A stretch of 36,635 bases of DNA from an uncultured Sphingomonas sp. (GTDB taxonomy: Bacteria; Pseudomonadota; Alphaproteobacteria; Sphingomonadales; Sphingomonadaceae): positions 1 through 36,635 of the forward strand of contig CAJYSA010000044.1 of NCBI GenBank assembly GCA_913777325.1, written 5' to 3'. Positions 7,897 to 16,478 of the stretch are shown in pieces. Numbering within the stretch: the first letter of the stretch is position 1; every line of letters begins with the position of its first letter. Both the position numbers and the translations under genes were made by a program. Below the pieces are notes generated by a model, which did not search any database, was not told where the DNA came from, and was given only the letters and a program-made list of their open reading frames with translations.

Positions 7897-9474
7897 TTAC
7901 TCCGCCGCCTCGGCCTGCGCGACCGGCGGCTTCCACGTCAGCACCGGCTTGCGCGCCGCCAGCGTCTCGTCGAGGCGTGCGCGCGGGGCGAAATGCGGGG
8001 CGGTCTTGAGCGACGGGTCGCCCGCCTTCGCGCGCTCCGCCACCGAGCGCAGCGCGCCGATGAACTGATCGAGCGCTGCGCGGCTCTCGGTCTCGGTCGG
8101 CTCGACCAGCATCGCGCCGTGGACGACCAGCGGGAAGTACATGGTCATCGGGTGGAAGCCCTCGTCGATCAGCGCCTTGGCCGCATCGATCGTCGAGAAA
8201 CCGGCGGCGAAGCCCTTATCCGAGAAGATCGCCTCATGCATGCACGGCCCCGACGGCGCGAACGGCGCGTCGAGCACGTCCTCCAGCGAGCGCAACACAT
8301 AATTGGCGTTGAGCACCGCGTCCTCTGCGACCTGCTTCAGCCCGTCCGCGCCGTGGCTGAGGATATAGGCCAGCGCGCGGGTGAACATGCCCATCTGGCC
8401 GTGGAAGGCGACCATGCGCCCGAACGTGTCGGGGTGGTCGTCGCCTGCGGTCTCTTCCTCGATCAGCTGGATGTGGCCGTCGGCCATCCGCGCGGTGAAC
8501 GGCAGCGGACCGAACGGCGCGAGCGCCTCCGACAGCACCACCGGCCCCGACCCCGGTCCGCCGCCGCCGTGCGGGGTCGAGAAGGTCTTGTGCAGGTTGA
8601 TGTGCATCGCGTCGACGCCGAGATCGCCAGGCCGCACGCGCCCGACGATCGCGTTGAAGTTCGCACCGTCGCAATAGACGTAGCCGCCTGCCGCATGGAC
8701 CGCATCGCTGATCTCCTTGAGATCACGCTCGAACAGCCCGCAGGTGTTCGGGTTGGTGATCATCACCGCCGCGACGTCCGGCCCAAGCCGCGCCTTCAGC
8801 GCCGCCGTGTCGACACGCCCGTCGGCGGTGGCGGGGATATCCTCGACCGTGAAGCCCGCGAACGCCGCGGTCGCCGGGTTCGTGCCGTGTGCGCTCTCGG
8901 GCACCAGCACGACCTTGCGGTGGCCCTCGCCGCGCTTCTCCAGCGCCGCCTTGATGCACAGGATGCCGCAGAGTTCGCCGTGAGCGCCCGCCTTCGGGCT
9001 CATCGCGACGCCGTACATGCCGGTCAGCTTGATCAGCCACACCGCCAGCTCGTTGATAACCCCCAGCGCGCCCTGCACGGTATCGACCGGCTGGAGCGGG
9101 TGGACATCGGCGAAGCCCGGCATCCGCGCGACCTTCTCGTTCAGGCGCGGATTGTGCTTCATCGTGCACGAGCCGAGCGGGAACAGCCCGAGGTCGATCG
9201 CGTAATTCTGACGGCTGAGGCGGGTATAGTGGCGCACCGTCTCCTGCTCCGACAGGCCCGGCAGGCCGATCGCGCTCTTGCGCGTCAGGTTGCCCAGCCG
9301 CGAACCCGCGACATCGCCGTTCGCGAAGTCGACGCCGGTCGTCTCGGTCGAGCCGATCTCGAAGATCAGCGGCTCTTCCAGCATCAGCGCCTTGTTGCCG
9401 GTGAAGGTCGGGGCGGTGTTGACGCCCGCGACCGGCGCGGTGGGCTTCCAGCCGCTTGCGTTGATGCTGCTCAT
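7897..9474 (-). CDS. gcvPB: Glycine decarboxylase P-protein, subunit 2
   Basis: The C-terminal half-type subunit of the two-subunit P-protein. With GcvPA it removes CO2 from glycine and passes the aminomethyl group to lipoyl-GcvH. At 525 residues it has normal length for GcvPB. The PLP lysine is visible in [18 protein letters not shown] (Lys about 296), with [14 protein letters not shown] near residue 100, [13 protein letters not shown] near 159 and [15 protein letters not shown] near 193. The reading frame extends far upstream of the true start; the ATG at 9472-9474 overlaps the gcvPA stop as ATGA, indicating translational coupling. It is the last gene of the gcv operon. No anomalies are seen. 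Confidence 0.96.
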   Translation of the reverse strand: MSSINASGWKPTAPVAGVNTAPTFTGNKALMLEEPLIFEIGSTETTGVDFANGDVAGSRLGNLTRKSAIGLPGLSEQETVRHYTRLSRQNYAIDLGLFPLGSCTMKHNPRLNEKVARMPGFADVHPLQPVDTVQGALGVINELAVWLIKLTGMYGVAMSPKAGAHGELCGILCIKAALEKRGEGHRKVVLVPESAHGTNPATAAFAGFTVEDIPATADGRVDTAALKARLGPDVAAVMITNPNTCGLFERDLKEISDAVHAAGGYVYCDGANFNAIVGRVRPGDLGVDAMHINLHKTFSTPHGGGGPGSGPVVLSEALAPFGPLPFTARMADGHIQLIEEETAGDDHPDTFGRMVAFHGQMGMFTRALAYILSHGADGLKQVAEDAVLNANYVLRSLEDVLDAPFAPSGPCMHEAIFSDKGFAAGFSTIDAAKALIDEGFHPMTMYFPLVVHGAMLVEPTETESRAALDQFIGALRSVAERAKAGDPSLKTAPHFAPRARLDETLAARKPVLTWKPPVAQAEAAE

Positions 9475-10829
9475 GCCAGTGCCTCCTGAAGCGCGGTGGC
9501 CAGCGCCTCGATATCCTCGTCGGTCGCGGTTTCGGTGACGGCGACGATCACGCCGTTCGCCAGCGCGTCCTCGCCCGGATAGAGCCGCCCGAGCGAGACG
9601 CCCGCCAGCACGCCCTTGTCGGCGAGCGCACGCACGACCGGCCGCGCCTCGCGTCCGATGTCGAGCGTGAATTCGTTGAAGAAGGTGTCGTTGACGACGC
9701 GCACGCCCGGCACCTTCGCCAGCCGGTCCGCCGCGCGGCACGCGCCGGCATGGTTGAGCGCGGCCAGCCGCCGCAGCCCCGCCTCGCCCAGCAGCGTCAT
9801 GTGGATCGAAAAGGCCAGCGCGCACAGCCCGGAGTTGGTGCAGATGTTGCTGGTCGCCTTCTCGCGGCGGATATGCTGTTCGCGGGTCGACAGCGTCAGC
9901 ACGAAGCCGCGCCGCCCCTCCGCGTCCACCGTCTGCCCGCACAGGCGGCCCGGCATCTGGCGGACGTACTTTTCCTTGCAGCCGAACAGCCCCACATACG
10001 GCCCGCCGAACTGGAGCCCAACGCCGAGCGACTGCCCCTCGCCGACGACGATATCGGCGTCCATCTCGCCCGGCGAGCGCAGTGCGCCCAGCGCCACCGG
10101 CTCGGTCACCACCGCGATCAGCAGCGCCTTCTTCGCATGGCAGGCATCGGCCAGCGGAGTCAGGTCAGCGATGCGGCCGAGGATGTCGGGATATTGGACG
10201 ACGACGCACGACGTGTCGTCATCGATCTTCGCGATCAGCGCTTCGAGATCGGTGTCGGCACCCAGCACCGGCAGCGCGGTGTCGAGCACGTCGCCGGTAT
10301 ATTTCGCCATCGTCTTCGCGACCGAGACGTAATGCGGGTGCAGCCCGCCCGACAGGATCGCCTTGCCGCGCCGCGTGATCCGGCGGGCCATGCCGATCGC
10401 TTCCCAGCACGCGGTCGAGCCGTCGTACATGCTGGCGTTCGCGACGTCGGTGCCGAGCAAGGCGGCGACCTGCGTCTGGAACTCGAACAGCATTTGGAGC
10501 GTGCCCTGCGCGATCTCCGGCTGATACGGCGTATAGGCGGTCAGGAACTCGCCGCGCTGGATCAGGTGATCGACGCTGGCGGGAACGTGGTGGCGATAGG
10601 CCCCGGCCCCCAGGAAGAACGGCACGTCGCCCGCCACCGTGTTCCGGCGTGCGAGCGCGGCCATGTGGCGTTCGACCGCCAGCTCGCTGGCATGCATCGG
10701 CAGATCGTGGATCGGGCCGTCGAGCCGCGCCGCTTCGGGCACGTCGGCGAACAGGTCGTCGATCGACGACGCGCCGATGACGGCCAGCATCTCGTGACGG
10801 TCGGTGGGGGTCAGGGGCAGGTAGCGCAT
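9471..10829 (-). CDS. gcvPA: Glycine decarboxylase P-protein, subunit 1
   Basis: The N-terminal half-type subunit, 452 residues, which forms the heterotetrameric P-protein with GcvPB. The start is [19 protein letters not shown] at 10829, a family-typical N-terminus. Other features are [38 protein letters not shown] and [14 protein letters not shown]. It has no PLP-binding lysine, as expected for this subunit. Its Shine-Dalgarno (GGAG, 10842-10839 on the minus strand) is 9 nt before the ATG and is formed by the edge of the G/C-rich repeat that separates it from gcvH. The repeat could partly uncouple gcvPA-gcvPB from gcvTH by folding or by termination. The stop overlaps the gcvPB start by 4 nt. 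Confidence 0.96.
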   Translation of the reverse strand: MRYLPLTPTDRHEMLAVIGASSIDDLFADVPEAARLDGPIHDLPMHASELAVERHMAALARRNTVAGDVPFFLGAGAYRHHVPASVDHLIQRGEFLTAYTPYQPEIAQGTLQMLFEFQTQVAALLGTDVANASMYDGSTACWEAIGMARRITRRGKAILSGGLHPHYVSVAKTMAKYTGDVLDTALPVLGADTDLEALIAKIDDDTSCVVVQYPDILGRIADLTPLADACHAKKALLIAVVTEPVALGALRSPGEMDADIVVGEGQSLGVGLQFGGPYVGLFGCKEKYVRQMPGRLCGQTVDAEGRRGFVLTLSTREQHIRREKATSNICTNSGLCALAFSIHMTLLGEAGLRRLAALNHAGACRAADRLAKVPGVRVVNDTFFNEFTLDIGREARPVVRALADKGVLAGVSLGRLYPGEDALANGVIVAVTETATDEDIEALATALQEALA

Positions 10830-10840
10830 TTTGTCGTTCT

Positions 10841-10966
10841 CCCCCCTCCCTGGGGGGGAGGGGTCGGGGAGGGGTTGCGTCTTGGGGTACGGGATCGGCT
10901 CCGCGCGGCGCTGGCCGCATATGAGCACGCACCCCTCCCCCAACCCCCTCCCCGGCGGGGAGGGGG
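10841..10966. repeat. G/C-rich inverted-repeat element, copy 2 (gcvH-gcvPA)
   Basis: Terminal mini-palindromes (CCCCCCTCCCTGGGGGGGAG at one side, CCCCTCCCCGGCGGGGAGGG at the other) flank a unique centre. The layout is like the elements at 1251-1363 and 21913-22016, but the core differs. It splits the gcv operon. On the minus strand its end provides GGAG exactly 9 nt before the gcvPA ATG. Confidence 0.65.
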
Positions 10967-10975
10967 CTATTTGGG

Positions 10976-11347
10976 TCAGAGCTTCGCGACGAAGGCGGCG
11001 TAGGCGGTTTCGTCCATCAGCGCGTCGAGTTCCGACGAGTCCGACAGCGTGAGCTTGAAGAACCAGCCCTCGCCCTCCGGGTCGCTGTTCACCAGCGCCG
11101 GTTCGTCGACCAGCGCCGGATTGCCTTCCAGCACGGTGCCGGAGACGGGCGAATAGACATCCGACGCTGCCTTCACGCTCTCGACGACCGCCGCCTCATC
11201 GCCCTTCGACAGCGAGCGACCGGCGTCGGGCACTTCGACGAACACGATGTCGCCCAGCTGGCCCTGCGCATAGTCGCTGATGCCGACGGTGCCGGTGTCG
11301 CCATCGACATCGATCCACTCATGGTCCTCGGTGAAATAACGGCTCAT
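10976..11347 (-). CDS. gcvH: Glycine cleavage system H protein
   Basis: The lipoyl carrier that shuttles the aminomethyl intermediate between the P, T and L proteins. At 123 residues it is the usual size. The N-terminus is YFTEDHEWI, and [14 protein letters not shown] is the conserved lipoyl-domain strand. The lipoylation site is Lys59 in [14 protein letters not shown], followed by [20 protein letters not shown]. It starts 2 nt after the gcvT stop, so the two are co-transcribed and probably coupled. It is separated from gcvPA by a repeat element of about 130 nt. Confidence 0.97.
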   Translation of the reverse strand: MSRYFTEDHEWIDVDGDTGTVGISDYAQGQLGDIVFVEVPDAGRSLSKGDEAAVVESVKAASDVYSPVSGTVLEGNPALVDEPALVNSDPEGEGWFFKLTLSDSSELDALMDETAYAAFVAKL

Positions 11348-11349
11348 CT

Positions 11350-12498
11350 TTACTTCACTCCTCGGAAGTAGCGGTGGGGAACGAACGGCATCGCGGCGAC
11401 GGTGGCGCGGTGCGCCTTGCCACGCTGCGACAAGGTGACGACGGTGCCGGGGACGGCATCGGCGAGCGGGACATAGGCCATCGCGATCGGCGCGCCGACG
11501 CTGGGCGCAAAGCCGCCGCTGGTGACGCGACCGACGACCGCGCCCGACGCGTCGACCACATCCGCGCCCTCGCGAACCGGCTGACGCCCCTCGACCAGCA
11601 GGCCGACGCGCTTGGTGGCGGGGCCGGTCTCGCGCTCGGCGAGGATGCGCGCGGCACCGGGGAAGTCGGCGGCCTCGCGGCGGCGCTTGAACAGCGCGAA
11701 GCCGAGATCGGCCTGAACGGGCGTGGTCGCGGGATCGAGGTCGTGGCCATACAGCGGCAGGCCCGCCTCCAGGCGCAGCGAGTCGCGCGCGCCCAGCCCG
11801 ATCGGCTTGATTTCCGGCTGCGCGACCAAGGCGTCGGCGAACGCCTCGGCGGCCTCGGCGGGCACCGACATCTCGACGCCGTCCTCACCGGTATAGCCCG
11901 AGCGGCTGATCCACAGCGCATGGCCGTTCCACTCGAACGCGCCCGCCTGCATGAAGGTCAGCGCCGCGACGCCGGGCACCAGCCGCGCGACCGCCGCGAC
12001 CGCCTTCGGCCCCTGCACCGCGAGCAGCGCGTGGTCCTCCATCATGTTGAGCGTCACGTCGTCGGGCAGATGCTCGATCATGTGCGCGACGTCGTCGTAT
12101 TTCGTGGCACCGTTGACGACCATGTAGATGCGATCCGGTCCTTGCGGCGTCAGCATCAGGTCGTCGAGCACGCCGCCCTCCTCGTTGAGGAGCAGCGAGT
12201 AGCGCGCCTTGTTGAGCGGCGCGTCGGCGATCGCGGCGGGCATCAATGCCTCGAGCGCGGTCGCGACATGGTCGCCGGTGATCGAGAGCTGGCCCATGTG
12301 GCTGACGTCGAACAGCCCGGCGTTCTCACGCGTCCAGAGATGCTCGGCCATGATGCCTCCATACTGGACGGGCATGTGATAGCCGGCGAACTCGACCATC
12401 CGCCCGCCCTTGGCACGGTGCCAGGCGTCGAGCGGCAGCGTCAGGATCTCGAGCGGCTCGAAACCATCGTCTTCGGGGGTAATGGGCGCATCGCTCAT
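11350..12498 (-). CDS. gcvT: Glycine cleavage system aminomethyltransferase (T protein)
   Basis: Transfers the methylene group from aminomethyl-lipoyl-H protein to tetrahydrofolate, releasing ammonia. About 382 residues. Conserved features are [20 protein letters not shown] followed by [19 protein letters not shown], and [16 protein letters not shown] followed by [20 protein letters not shown]; the C-terminal barrel is [18 protein letters not shown]. The frame is open upstream to a TTG at 12531, but two adjacent ATGs at 12501 and 12498 follow GGAAG on the minus strand. The second has the better spacing (7 nt) and gives [14 protein letters not shown]. It is the first gene of the operon, directly downstream of the tandem glycine riboswitch, so expression should respond to glycine. 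Confidence 0.95.
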   Translation of the reverse strand: MSDAPITPEDDGFEPLEILTLPLDAWHRAKGGRMVEFAGYHMPVQYGGIMAEHLWTRENAGLFDVSHMGQLSITGDHVATALEALMPAAIADAPLNKARYSLLLNEEGGVLDDLMLTPQGPDRIYMVVNGATKYDDVAHMIEHLPDDVTLNMMEDHALLAVQGPKAVAAVARLVPGVAALTFMQAGAFEWNGHALWISRSGYTGEDGVEMSVPAEAAEAFADALVAQPEIKPIGLGARDSLRLEAGLPLYGHDLDPATTPVQADLGFALFKRRREAADFPGAARILAERETGPATKRVGLLVEGRQPVREGADVVDASGAVVGRVTSGGFAPSVGAPIAMAYVPLADAVPGTVVTLSQRGKAHRATVAAMPFVPHRYFRGVK

Positions 12499-12565
12499 CA
12501 TCGGTCTTCCGTCACAAGAGGCCGGTCGCAACGGTGCCGCGCGGCCCGGTGGCGATCCGATTGTC

Positions 12566-12765
12566 CCCCTCTGTCACGGAACCTGAGAGCTTTCCTCGGG
12601 CGCGCCCGAGTTACCCCTTCGGTGGGCGCAGCGCCAAGGCGCGTCGCCGCTTTCCAGAGTGTCGATCGGCCGGCGCGGTCCCTGCTGCCTGAGAGATTCC
12701 GGGGTGGTTGCTCCTTCGGCGGCGGCTGTTGACCTGAAAGGTCGGCCGCGCTCTCCCGCGCTGGC
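12566..12765 (-). ncRNA. Tandem glycine riboswitch in the gcv operon leader
   Basis: Two glycine aptamers read on the minus strand. Aptamer 1 (about 12765-12677) has GCGGGAGAGCG, then GCCGCCGAAGGAGCAACC, then GAATCTCTCAGGCAGCAGGG. Aptamer 2 (about 12660-12566) has CTCTGGAAAGCGGCG, then CACCGAAGGGGTAACTCGGG, then GAAAGCTCTCAGGTTCCGTG followed by ACAGAGG. The paired CCGAAGG and CTCTCAGG signatures at correct spacing are diagnostic of the class. About 65 nt separate aptamer 2 from the gcvT start and would hold the expression platform. Known members of this class usually switch glycine-cleavage genes on when glycine is plentiful. Exact ends are estimates. Confidence 0.93.
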
Positions 12766-12796
12766 CCATGCCCCTTGCGCGGCATCGACTGACGCG

Positions 12797-12824
12797 CCTC
12801 TACGCTCGCCGCCAACGGAGTCAA
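12797..12824 (-). promoter_or_regulatory. Candidate sigma-70 promoter for the gcv riboswitch transcript
   Basis: On the minus strand, TTGACT (12824-12819) is followed after 16 nt by TAGAGG (12802-12797). The -35 match is good and the -10 match is weak. It would place transcription start shortly before the first glycine aptamer, which is the expected geometry. No other promoter-like pair was noticed between the riboswitch and the divergent small gene. Confidence 0.4.
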
Positions 12825-12883
12825 TCATGAATGGAGCCGTCACGGTGGCGGAACGTTTGCGACATCGGAGAAGGAGAAGACCA

Positions 12884-13147
12884 ATGGACACCGCCACCTC
12901 CCCCGTCGTCGAACGCATCGCGCGTGTGCTGGCCGCGCAGCACCTGAGCGCCAACGGCCATGGCACCGTCGAGTCGGCCAGCGCGCAGGTCGACGCGCAA
13001 TGGAAGGATCACCGCGACGATGCGATCGCGGTGCTGCACACGATGCGCGCGCCCAGCCCCGCCATGGCGGCGGCGGGCGATGTCGCGGTGTGGGAACGGA
13101 TGGTGCTGGCGGCGATCGCGGAGGCGAAGCCGGGCATCGTCATGTAG
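12884..13147 (+). CDS. Small conserved-looking protein of unknown function
   Basis: 87 residues, beginning MDTATSPVVERIARVLAAQH and ending in VLAAIAEAKPGIVM. I do not recognise a family. The composition is Ala-rich and the protein is predicted largely helical. It has no signal peptide and no Cys; conserved-looking residues include QWKDHRDDAIAVLHTMR. Start choice: AAGGAG at 12871-12876 is 7 nt before the ATG at 12884, a strong ribosome binding site that argues the gene is real. The frame extends further upstream through the riboswitch region, but that part is not coding. The gene is divergent from the gcv operon, and its 3' end overlaps the end of the convergent MFS gene by 8 nt. Confidence 0.7.
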   Translation: MDTATSPVVERIARVLAAQHLSANGHGTVESASAQVDAQWKDHRDDAIAVLHTMRAPSPAMAAAGDVAVWERMVLAAIAEAKPGIVM

Positions 13148-14324
13148 CGGCGCGGCGCTCCACGTACCACGACGCCAGCAGCACCAGCAGCCCGGCGATC
13201 GCAAGCGCGGCGCCCACCGGGCCGGTGGAGGTCCAGCCCCAGCCGGCGGCGATCGCCATCCCGCCCAGCCACGGGCCGAGCGCGTTGGCGGTATTGAACG
13301 CGGAATGGTTCAGCGCGGCGGCCAGCGCCTGCGCATCGCCGGCCACGTCCATCAACCGCGTCTGCAGCACGGTGCCGAGCGAACCGCCGATGCCGATCGC
13401 GACCATCGCAACCAGCACGGTGGCGAAATGCTGTGCGGCGAACGGCCAGAGCAGCAGCGCGATCAGGCTCCACACCAGCACCGCTGCCGCCGTCGGCAGC
13501 AGCGCGCGGTCCGCGAACTTCGGGACGATCAGATTGCCCGCCGTCATCCCAACGCCGAACGCGGCGAGCGCGAACGGCACCATGCGCGGGCCGACCTGCG
13601 TCACCGCCGCCATCGTATCGGCAAGATAGGTGTAGACCGCGAACAGCCCGCCGAAGCCGATCGCACCGATGCCGAGCGTCAGCCAGACCTGCGGGCGTTT
13701 CAGCGCGCTGAGTTCGGATAGCGGGCTGGCGGCGGGGTCGCCACGGTCGCGCGGCGCAAACGCGAAGACCAGCGCCGCGGTCAGCGCCGCCAGCGCGGCG
13801 ACGACGACGAAGCACGATCGCCAGCCGAGCAGTTGCCCCATGAAATTGGCGAGCGGCACGCCGACGATCGTCGCCACCGTCAGGCCGAGCATCACCCGGG
13901 CGACCGCCTGCGTGCGCCGTCCCTGATCGACCAGCGAGGCGGCGACCAGCATCGCGATCCCGAAATAGGCGCCGTGCGGCAGCCCGGCCATGAAGCGGAA
14001 CAGCATCATCCAGCCATAGCTGGGCGCCAGCGCCGACAGGCCGTTGCCGAGCGCGAACAGCGTCATCAACGCGATCAGCAGGTGCCGCCGCGCCATCCGC
14101 GCGCCCAGCACCGCCAGCGTCGGCGCACCCACCACCACGCCCAGCGCATAGGCGCTGATCACATGCCCCGCCGTCGGCGCGTCGACGCCCAGGTCGCGCG
14201 CCATGTCGGGCAGCAGGCTCATCGTCGCGAATTCGGTCGTCCCGATCGCGAACCCGCCGACCGCGAGCGACAGATGAATGACGCCGACCGGCGCGCTGCG
14301 CACCTCGGCAATGGCGGTGGCCAT
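13140..14324 (-). CDS. MFS transporter (DHA1-type efflux family)
   Basis: A 394-residue inner-membrane protein with about 12 hydrophobic helices. The N-terminal part has GTTEFATMSLLPDMARDLGV, typical of AraJ/chloramphenicol-efflux-like DHA1 members. The loop between helices 2 and 3 reads LGARMARRHLLIALM, and helices 4-5 read RFMAGLPHGAYFGIAMLVAA. A central cytoplasmic loop (RDRGDPAASPLSELSALKR) divides the two six-helix halves. The likely role is proton-driven export of a small molecule; the substrate cannot be deduced. The gene is monocistronic on the minus strand, overlapping the 3' end of the small gene at 12884-13147 by 8 nt tail to tail. No regulator gene is adjacent. Confidence 0.9.
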   Translation of the reverse strand: MATAIAEVRSAPVGVIHLSLAVGGFAIGTTEFATMSLLPDMARDLGVDAPTAGHVISAYALGVVVGAPTLAVLGARMARRHLLIALMTLFALGNGLSALAPSYGWMMLFRFMAGLPHGAYFGIAMLVAASLVDQGRRTQAVARVMLGLTVATIVGVPLANFMGQLLGWRSCFVVVAALAALTAALVFAFAPRDRGDPAASPLSELSALKRPQVWLTLGIGAIGFGGLFAVYTYLADTMAAVTQVGPRMVPFALAAFGVGMTAGNLIVPKFADRALLPTAAAVLVWSLIALLLWPFAAQHFATVLVAMVAIGIGGSLGTVLQTRLMDVAGDAQALAAALNHSAFNTANALGPWLGGMAIAAGWGWTSTGPVGAALAIAGLLVLLASWYVERRAAT

Positions 14325-14401
14325 AGGCGTTCCCCGGACTTCTGCTTGTTGTGCGAGGTGCCTAGCTGGCGATTGTGCAGCGCAGCGTCAAGGCCGACAG
14401 T

Positions 14402-14474
14402 GTCATTGCGAGCGGCGAAGAGATCCGGGGGTGCATCGGGACGCCCTGGATTGCTTCGCTGCGCTCGCAATGAC
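14402..14474. repeat. REP-like element with GTCATTGCG / CGCAATGAC ends, copy 2
   Basis: It begins GTCATTGCGAGCGGCGAAGA and ends GCTGCGCTCGCAATGACG, with the internal CCCTGGATTGCTTCGC that is also present in the copy at 5089-5166. It lies between the start of the MFS gene and the end of the dehydrogenase gene, both on the minus strand. Confidence 0.75.
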
Positions 14475-14479
14475 GAAGA

Positions 14480-15682
14480 TCAGGACGCGGGGGTCAGCCG
14501 CCGCAGCCGTCCGGGCAAGCTTCCGCCGTCCTCCAGCACGTAGATCGCGCCGTCCGGCCCCTGTTCGACCTCGCGGATCCGCTCGCCCAGCGACCATTGA
14601 TCGCCCTTGCTGGCATTGGTGCCGTTCAGGTCGACGCGCACCAGCGACTTCGAAGAGAGGCCGCCGATGAACGCATCGCCCTTGTACTGTGGGAACAGGT
14701 CGCCCGAGTAGATCATCAGTCCGCCCGGCGAGATCACGGGGTTCCACCACACCTTGGGCGCCTCGTAACCGTCACCCGGCGCATGATCGGGGATATCGCT
14801 GCCGTCGTAGTTCGAGCCGTTCGAGACGTTGGGCCAGCCATAGTTACGGCCGGGGAGGATCAGATTAACCTCGTCCCCGCCCTTCGGCCCCATCTCCTGT
14901 TCCCACAGATTGCCCTGCGCGTCGAAGGCGATGCCGAGCAGGTTGCGATGGCCATAGCTCCACACCTCGGGCAGGAAGCCCTGCGCCGCCAGCGAGTTGT
15001 TCGCTGCCGCCTTGCCGTCCGGGGTCAGGCGCAGCACCTTGCCGAGCGATCCGCTCTTGTCCTGCGCGGGCGTGAACTTCTGCCGGTCGCCATTGGTGAA
15101 GAACAGATACTGACCATCCGGCGAAAACGCGATCCGCCCGGAATAATGGCCGTCGCCATCGACCAGCGGGCTGGCGCGGTACAGCGTCTCGATGTTCGTC
15201 AACTGCTCCGCCCCGGCATTGCCGGACAAGGTGCCGCGTGCCAGTACGACGCCCTTCCCACCCTGACCGGTCGCCGAATAGCTGAAATACACGCGCTTGC
15301 TGGTGGCGAAATCGGGCGCCAGCACGACGTCCATCAAGCCGCCCTGCCCGGCCGAGTCGACGGCGATCGTCGCGACCGTCCGCCGCGAAGCGCCATCGGC
15401 GGCGACGAGCAGCAACTGACCCGCCTTCTCCGTCACCAGCATCCGCCGATCGGGCAGGAAGGTCATCGCCCACGGCGCGTCGAAGTCGGCGATCACCGCG
15501 CTGGCGAACGGCGTGCCCGCCACCGTCGTTCCCGCCGGGAAGGTCGGCGTCGGGCTGGGAGTCGGCGTCGGTGCGGGCGCGACGGGCGCGTCGGCGATCG
15601 GCTGCGTGGCCGCCGAGTCCTCGCCACCACAGGCGCTGGCCGCCGTCAGTGCCACCGCGGTGAACATGAAACGGGTGAGCAT
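14480..15682 (-). CDS. PQQ-dependent sugar dehydrogenase-like periplasmic protein (GSDH/YliI type)
   Basis: 400 residues. The N-terminal hydrophobic segment ends in LTAASAC, a plausible but imperfect lipobox (Cys18), so it is probably an exported lipoprotein. A Pro/Thr-rich linker follows (PAPTPTPSPTPTFPAG, about 35-50), then a six-bladed propeller of the soluble glucose/sorbosone dehydrogenase family: PWAMTFLPDRRMLVTEKAG, GQGGLMDVVLAPDF, HYSGRIAFSPDGQYLFF, EVWSYGHRNLLGIAFD, LWEQEMGPKGGDEVNLI and REVEQGPDGAIYVLED. Members oxidise sugars or aldehydes with PQQ and pass electrons to the respiratory chain; the true substrate here is unknown. GGAGAGG lies upstream of the ATG on the minus strand. 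The gene is divergent from rimP. No PQQ biosynthesis genes are in the window. Confidence 0.87.
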   Translation of the reverse strand: MLTRFMFTAVALTAASACGGEDSAATQPIADAPVAPAPTPTPSPTPTFPAGTTVAGTPFASAVIADFDAPWAMTFLPDRRMLVTEKAGQLLLVAADGASRRTVATIAVDSAGQGGLMDVVLAPDFATSKRVYFSYSATGQGGKGVVLARGTLSGNAGAEQLTNIETLYRASPLVDGDGHYSGRIAFSPDGQYLFFTNGDRQKFTPAQDKSGSLGKVLRLTPDGKAAANNSLAAQGFLPEVWSYGHRNLLGIAFDAQGNLWEQEMGPKGGDEVNLILPGRNYGWPNVSNGSNYDGSDIPDHAPGDGYEAPKVWWNPVISPGGLMIYSGDLFPQYKGDAFIGGLSSKSLVRVDLNGTNASKGDQWSLGERIREVEQGPDGAIYVLEDGGSLPGRLRRLTPAS

Positions 15683-15781
15683 CCTTACCTCTCCGCAACA
15701 AACGCCTTTGGGTCGTGAAAGCCCACGCCGGCTTCATGGTTCCGTCATCTGCGTTTCATTGGATTGCTGTACGCAACGCGC

Positions 15782-15810
15782 TTGCGGCCAATCGACGGTG
15801 GCGCTATATC
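15782..15810 (+). promoter_or_regulatory. Candidate promoter of the rimP-nusA-infB operon
   Basis: TTGCGG (15782-15787) and TATATC (15805-15810) are separated by 17 nt, about 90 nt upstream of the rimP start. It is the best sigma-70-like pair in the divergent gap. The leader that follows is G/C-rich and could fold. The call is by inspection only. Confidence 0.4.
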
Positions 15811-15896
15811 GCTCGTGCTTTCTCTTACATCGCGAGGTGCAAGGGGCTGCGGGGCCTGCTCCGCGGCGGCAAGAAACGCATGTGCGGAAGGTACAT

Positions 15897-16478
15897 TTGA
15901 ACGACATCACTCCCATCGTCCGGCTGATCGAGCCAGAGGCGCAGGCACTCGGCTTCGCGCTGGTGCGCGTCCGCTTGTTCGGCAAGGGTGACGAGCGCAC
16001 CTTGCAGATCATGGCCGAACGCCCCGACACGCGGCAGTTGAACATCGACGATTGCGCCGAATTGTCGCGCCGCATCTCGGACAAGCTCGATGCGCTGGAA
16101 GAGGCCGGACAGGATCCGATCGAGGGCGCGTACCGGCTGGAAGTGTCGTCGCCCGGCATCGACCGCCCGCTCACCCGCCAACAGGATTTTATCGACTGGG
16201 CGGGCCATGAGGCGCGCATCGTCCTGACCGAGGCGGTCGACGGACAGAAGCAGTTCAAGGGCGATCTGGAAGGGATCGACGCCGATGGCCTGATCGCGAT
16301 CCGCCATCCGCGCACCGGCGTGGTGGAACAGGTGCCGTTCGCGCTGATCGCCGATGCCAAGCTGGTGCTGACCGATCGCCTGATCGATGCCACCGTCCCG
16401 CTCTCGATGGAGGGCGCGGAAGAAGAGATTCACGATACCGCCGCTGAAGCGGACGGCGAAGAAGAGGAAACCCACTGA
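15897..16478 (+). CDS. rimP: Ribosome maturation factor RimP, TTG start
   Basis: Needed for maturation of the 30S subunit. 193 residues with the N-terminal domain (ITPIVRLIEPEAQALGFALV, CAELSRRISDKLD, YRLEVSSPGIDRPLT) and the C-terminal SH3-like domain (GHEARIVLTEAVDGQKQFKG, IADAKLVLTDRL), then an acidic tail (EEEIHDTAAEADGEEEETH). The frame is open far upstream, but GGAAGG at 15886-15891 sits 5 nt before the TTG at 15897, which yields LNDITPIV, the usual N-terminus. It is the first gene of the operon. Its stop overlaps the nusA start by one base (TGATG), so translation is coupled. Adjacency to nusA is conserved widely in bacteria. Confidence 0.94.
   Translation: MNDITPIVRLIEPEAQALGFALVRVRLFGKGDERTLQIMAERPDTRQLNIDDCAELSRRISDKLDALEEAGQDPIEGAYRLEVSSPGIDRPLTRQQDFIDWAGHEARIVLTEAVDGQKQFKGDLEGIDADGLIAIRHPRTGVVEQVPFALIADAKLVLTDRLIDATVPLSMEGAEEEIHDTAAEADGEEEETH

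Noticed and set aside
7795-9489. Open frame of 564 codons on the plus strand opposite gcvPB
   Set aside because: Antisense shadow; the beginning is formed by the palindromic repeat.
12659-12883. Upstream extension of the small protein gene through the riboswitch region
   Set aside because: It overlaps conserved riboswitch structure on the other strand, and the strong ribosome site favours the ATG at 12884.
15513-15896. Long N-terminal extension of RimP
   Set aside because: It overlaps the divergent dehydrogenase gene and the promoter region; the GGAAGG-TTG start gives the normal protein length.
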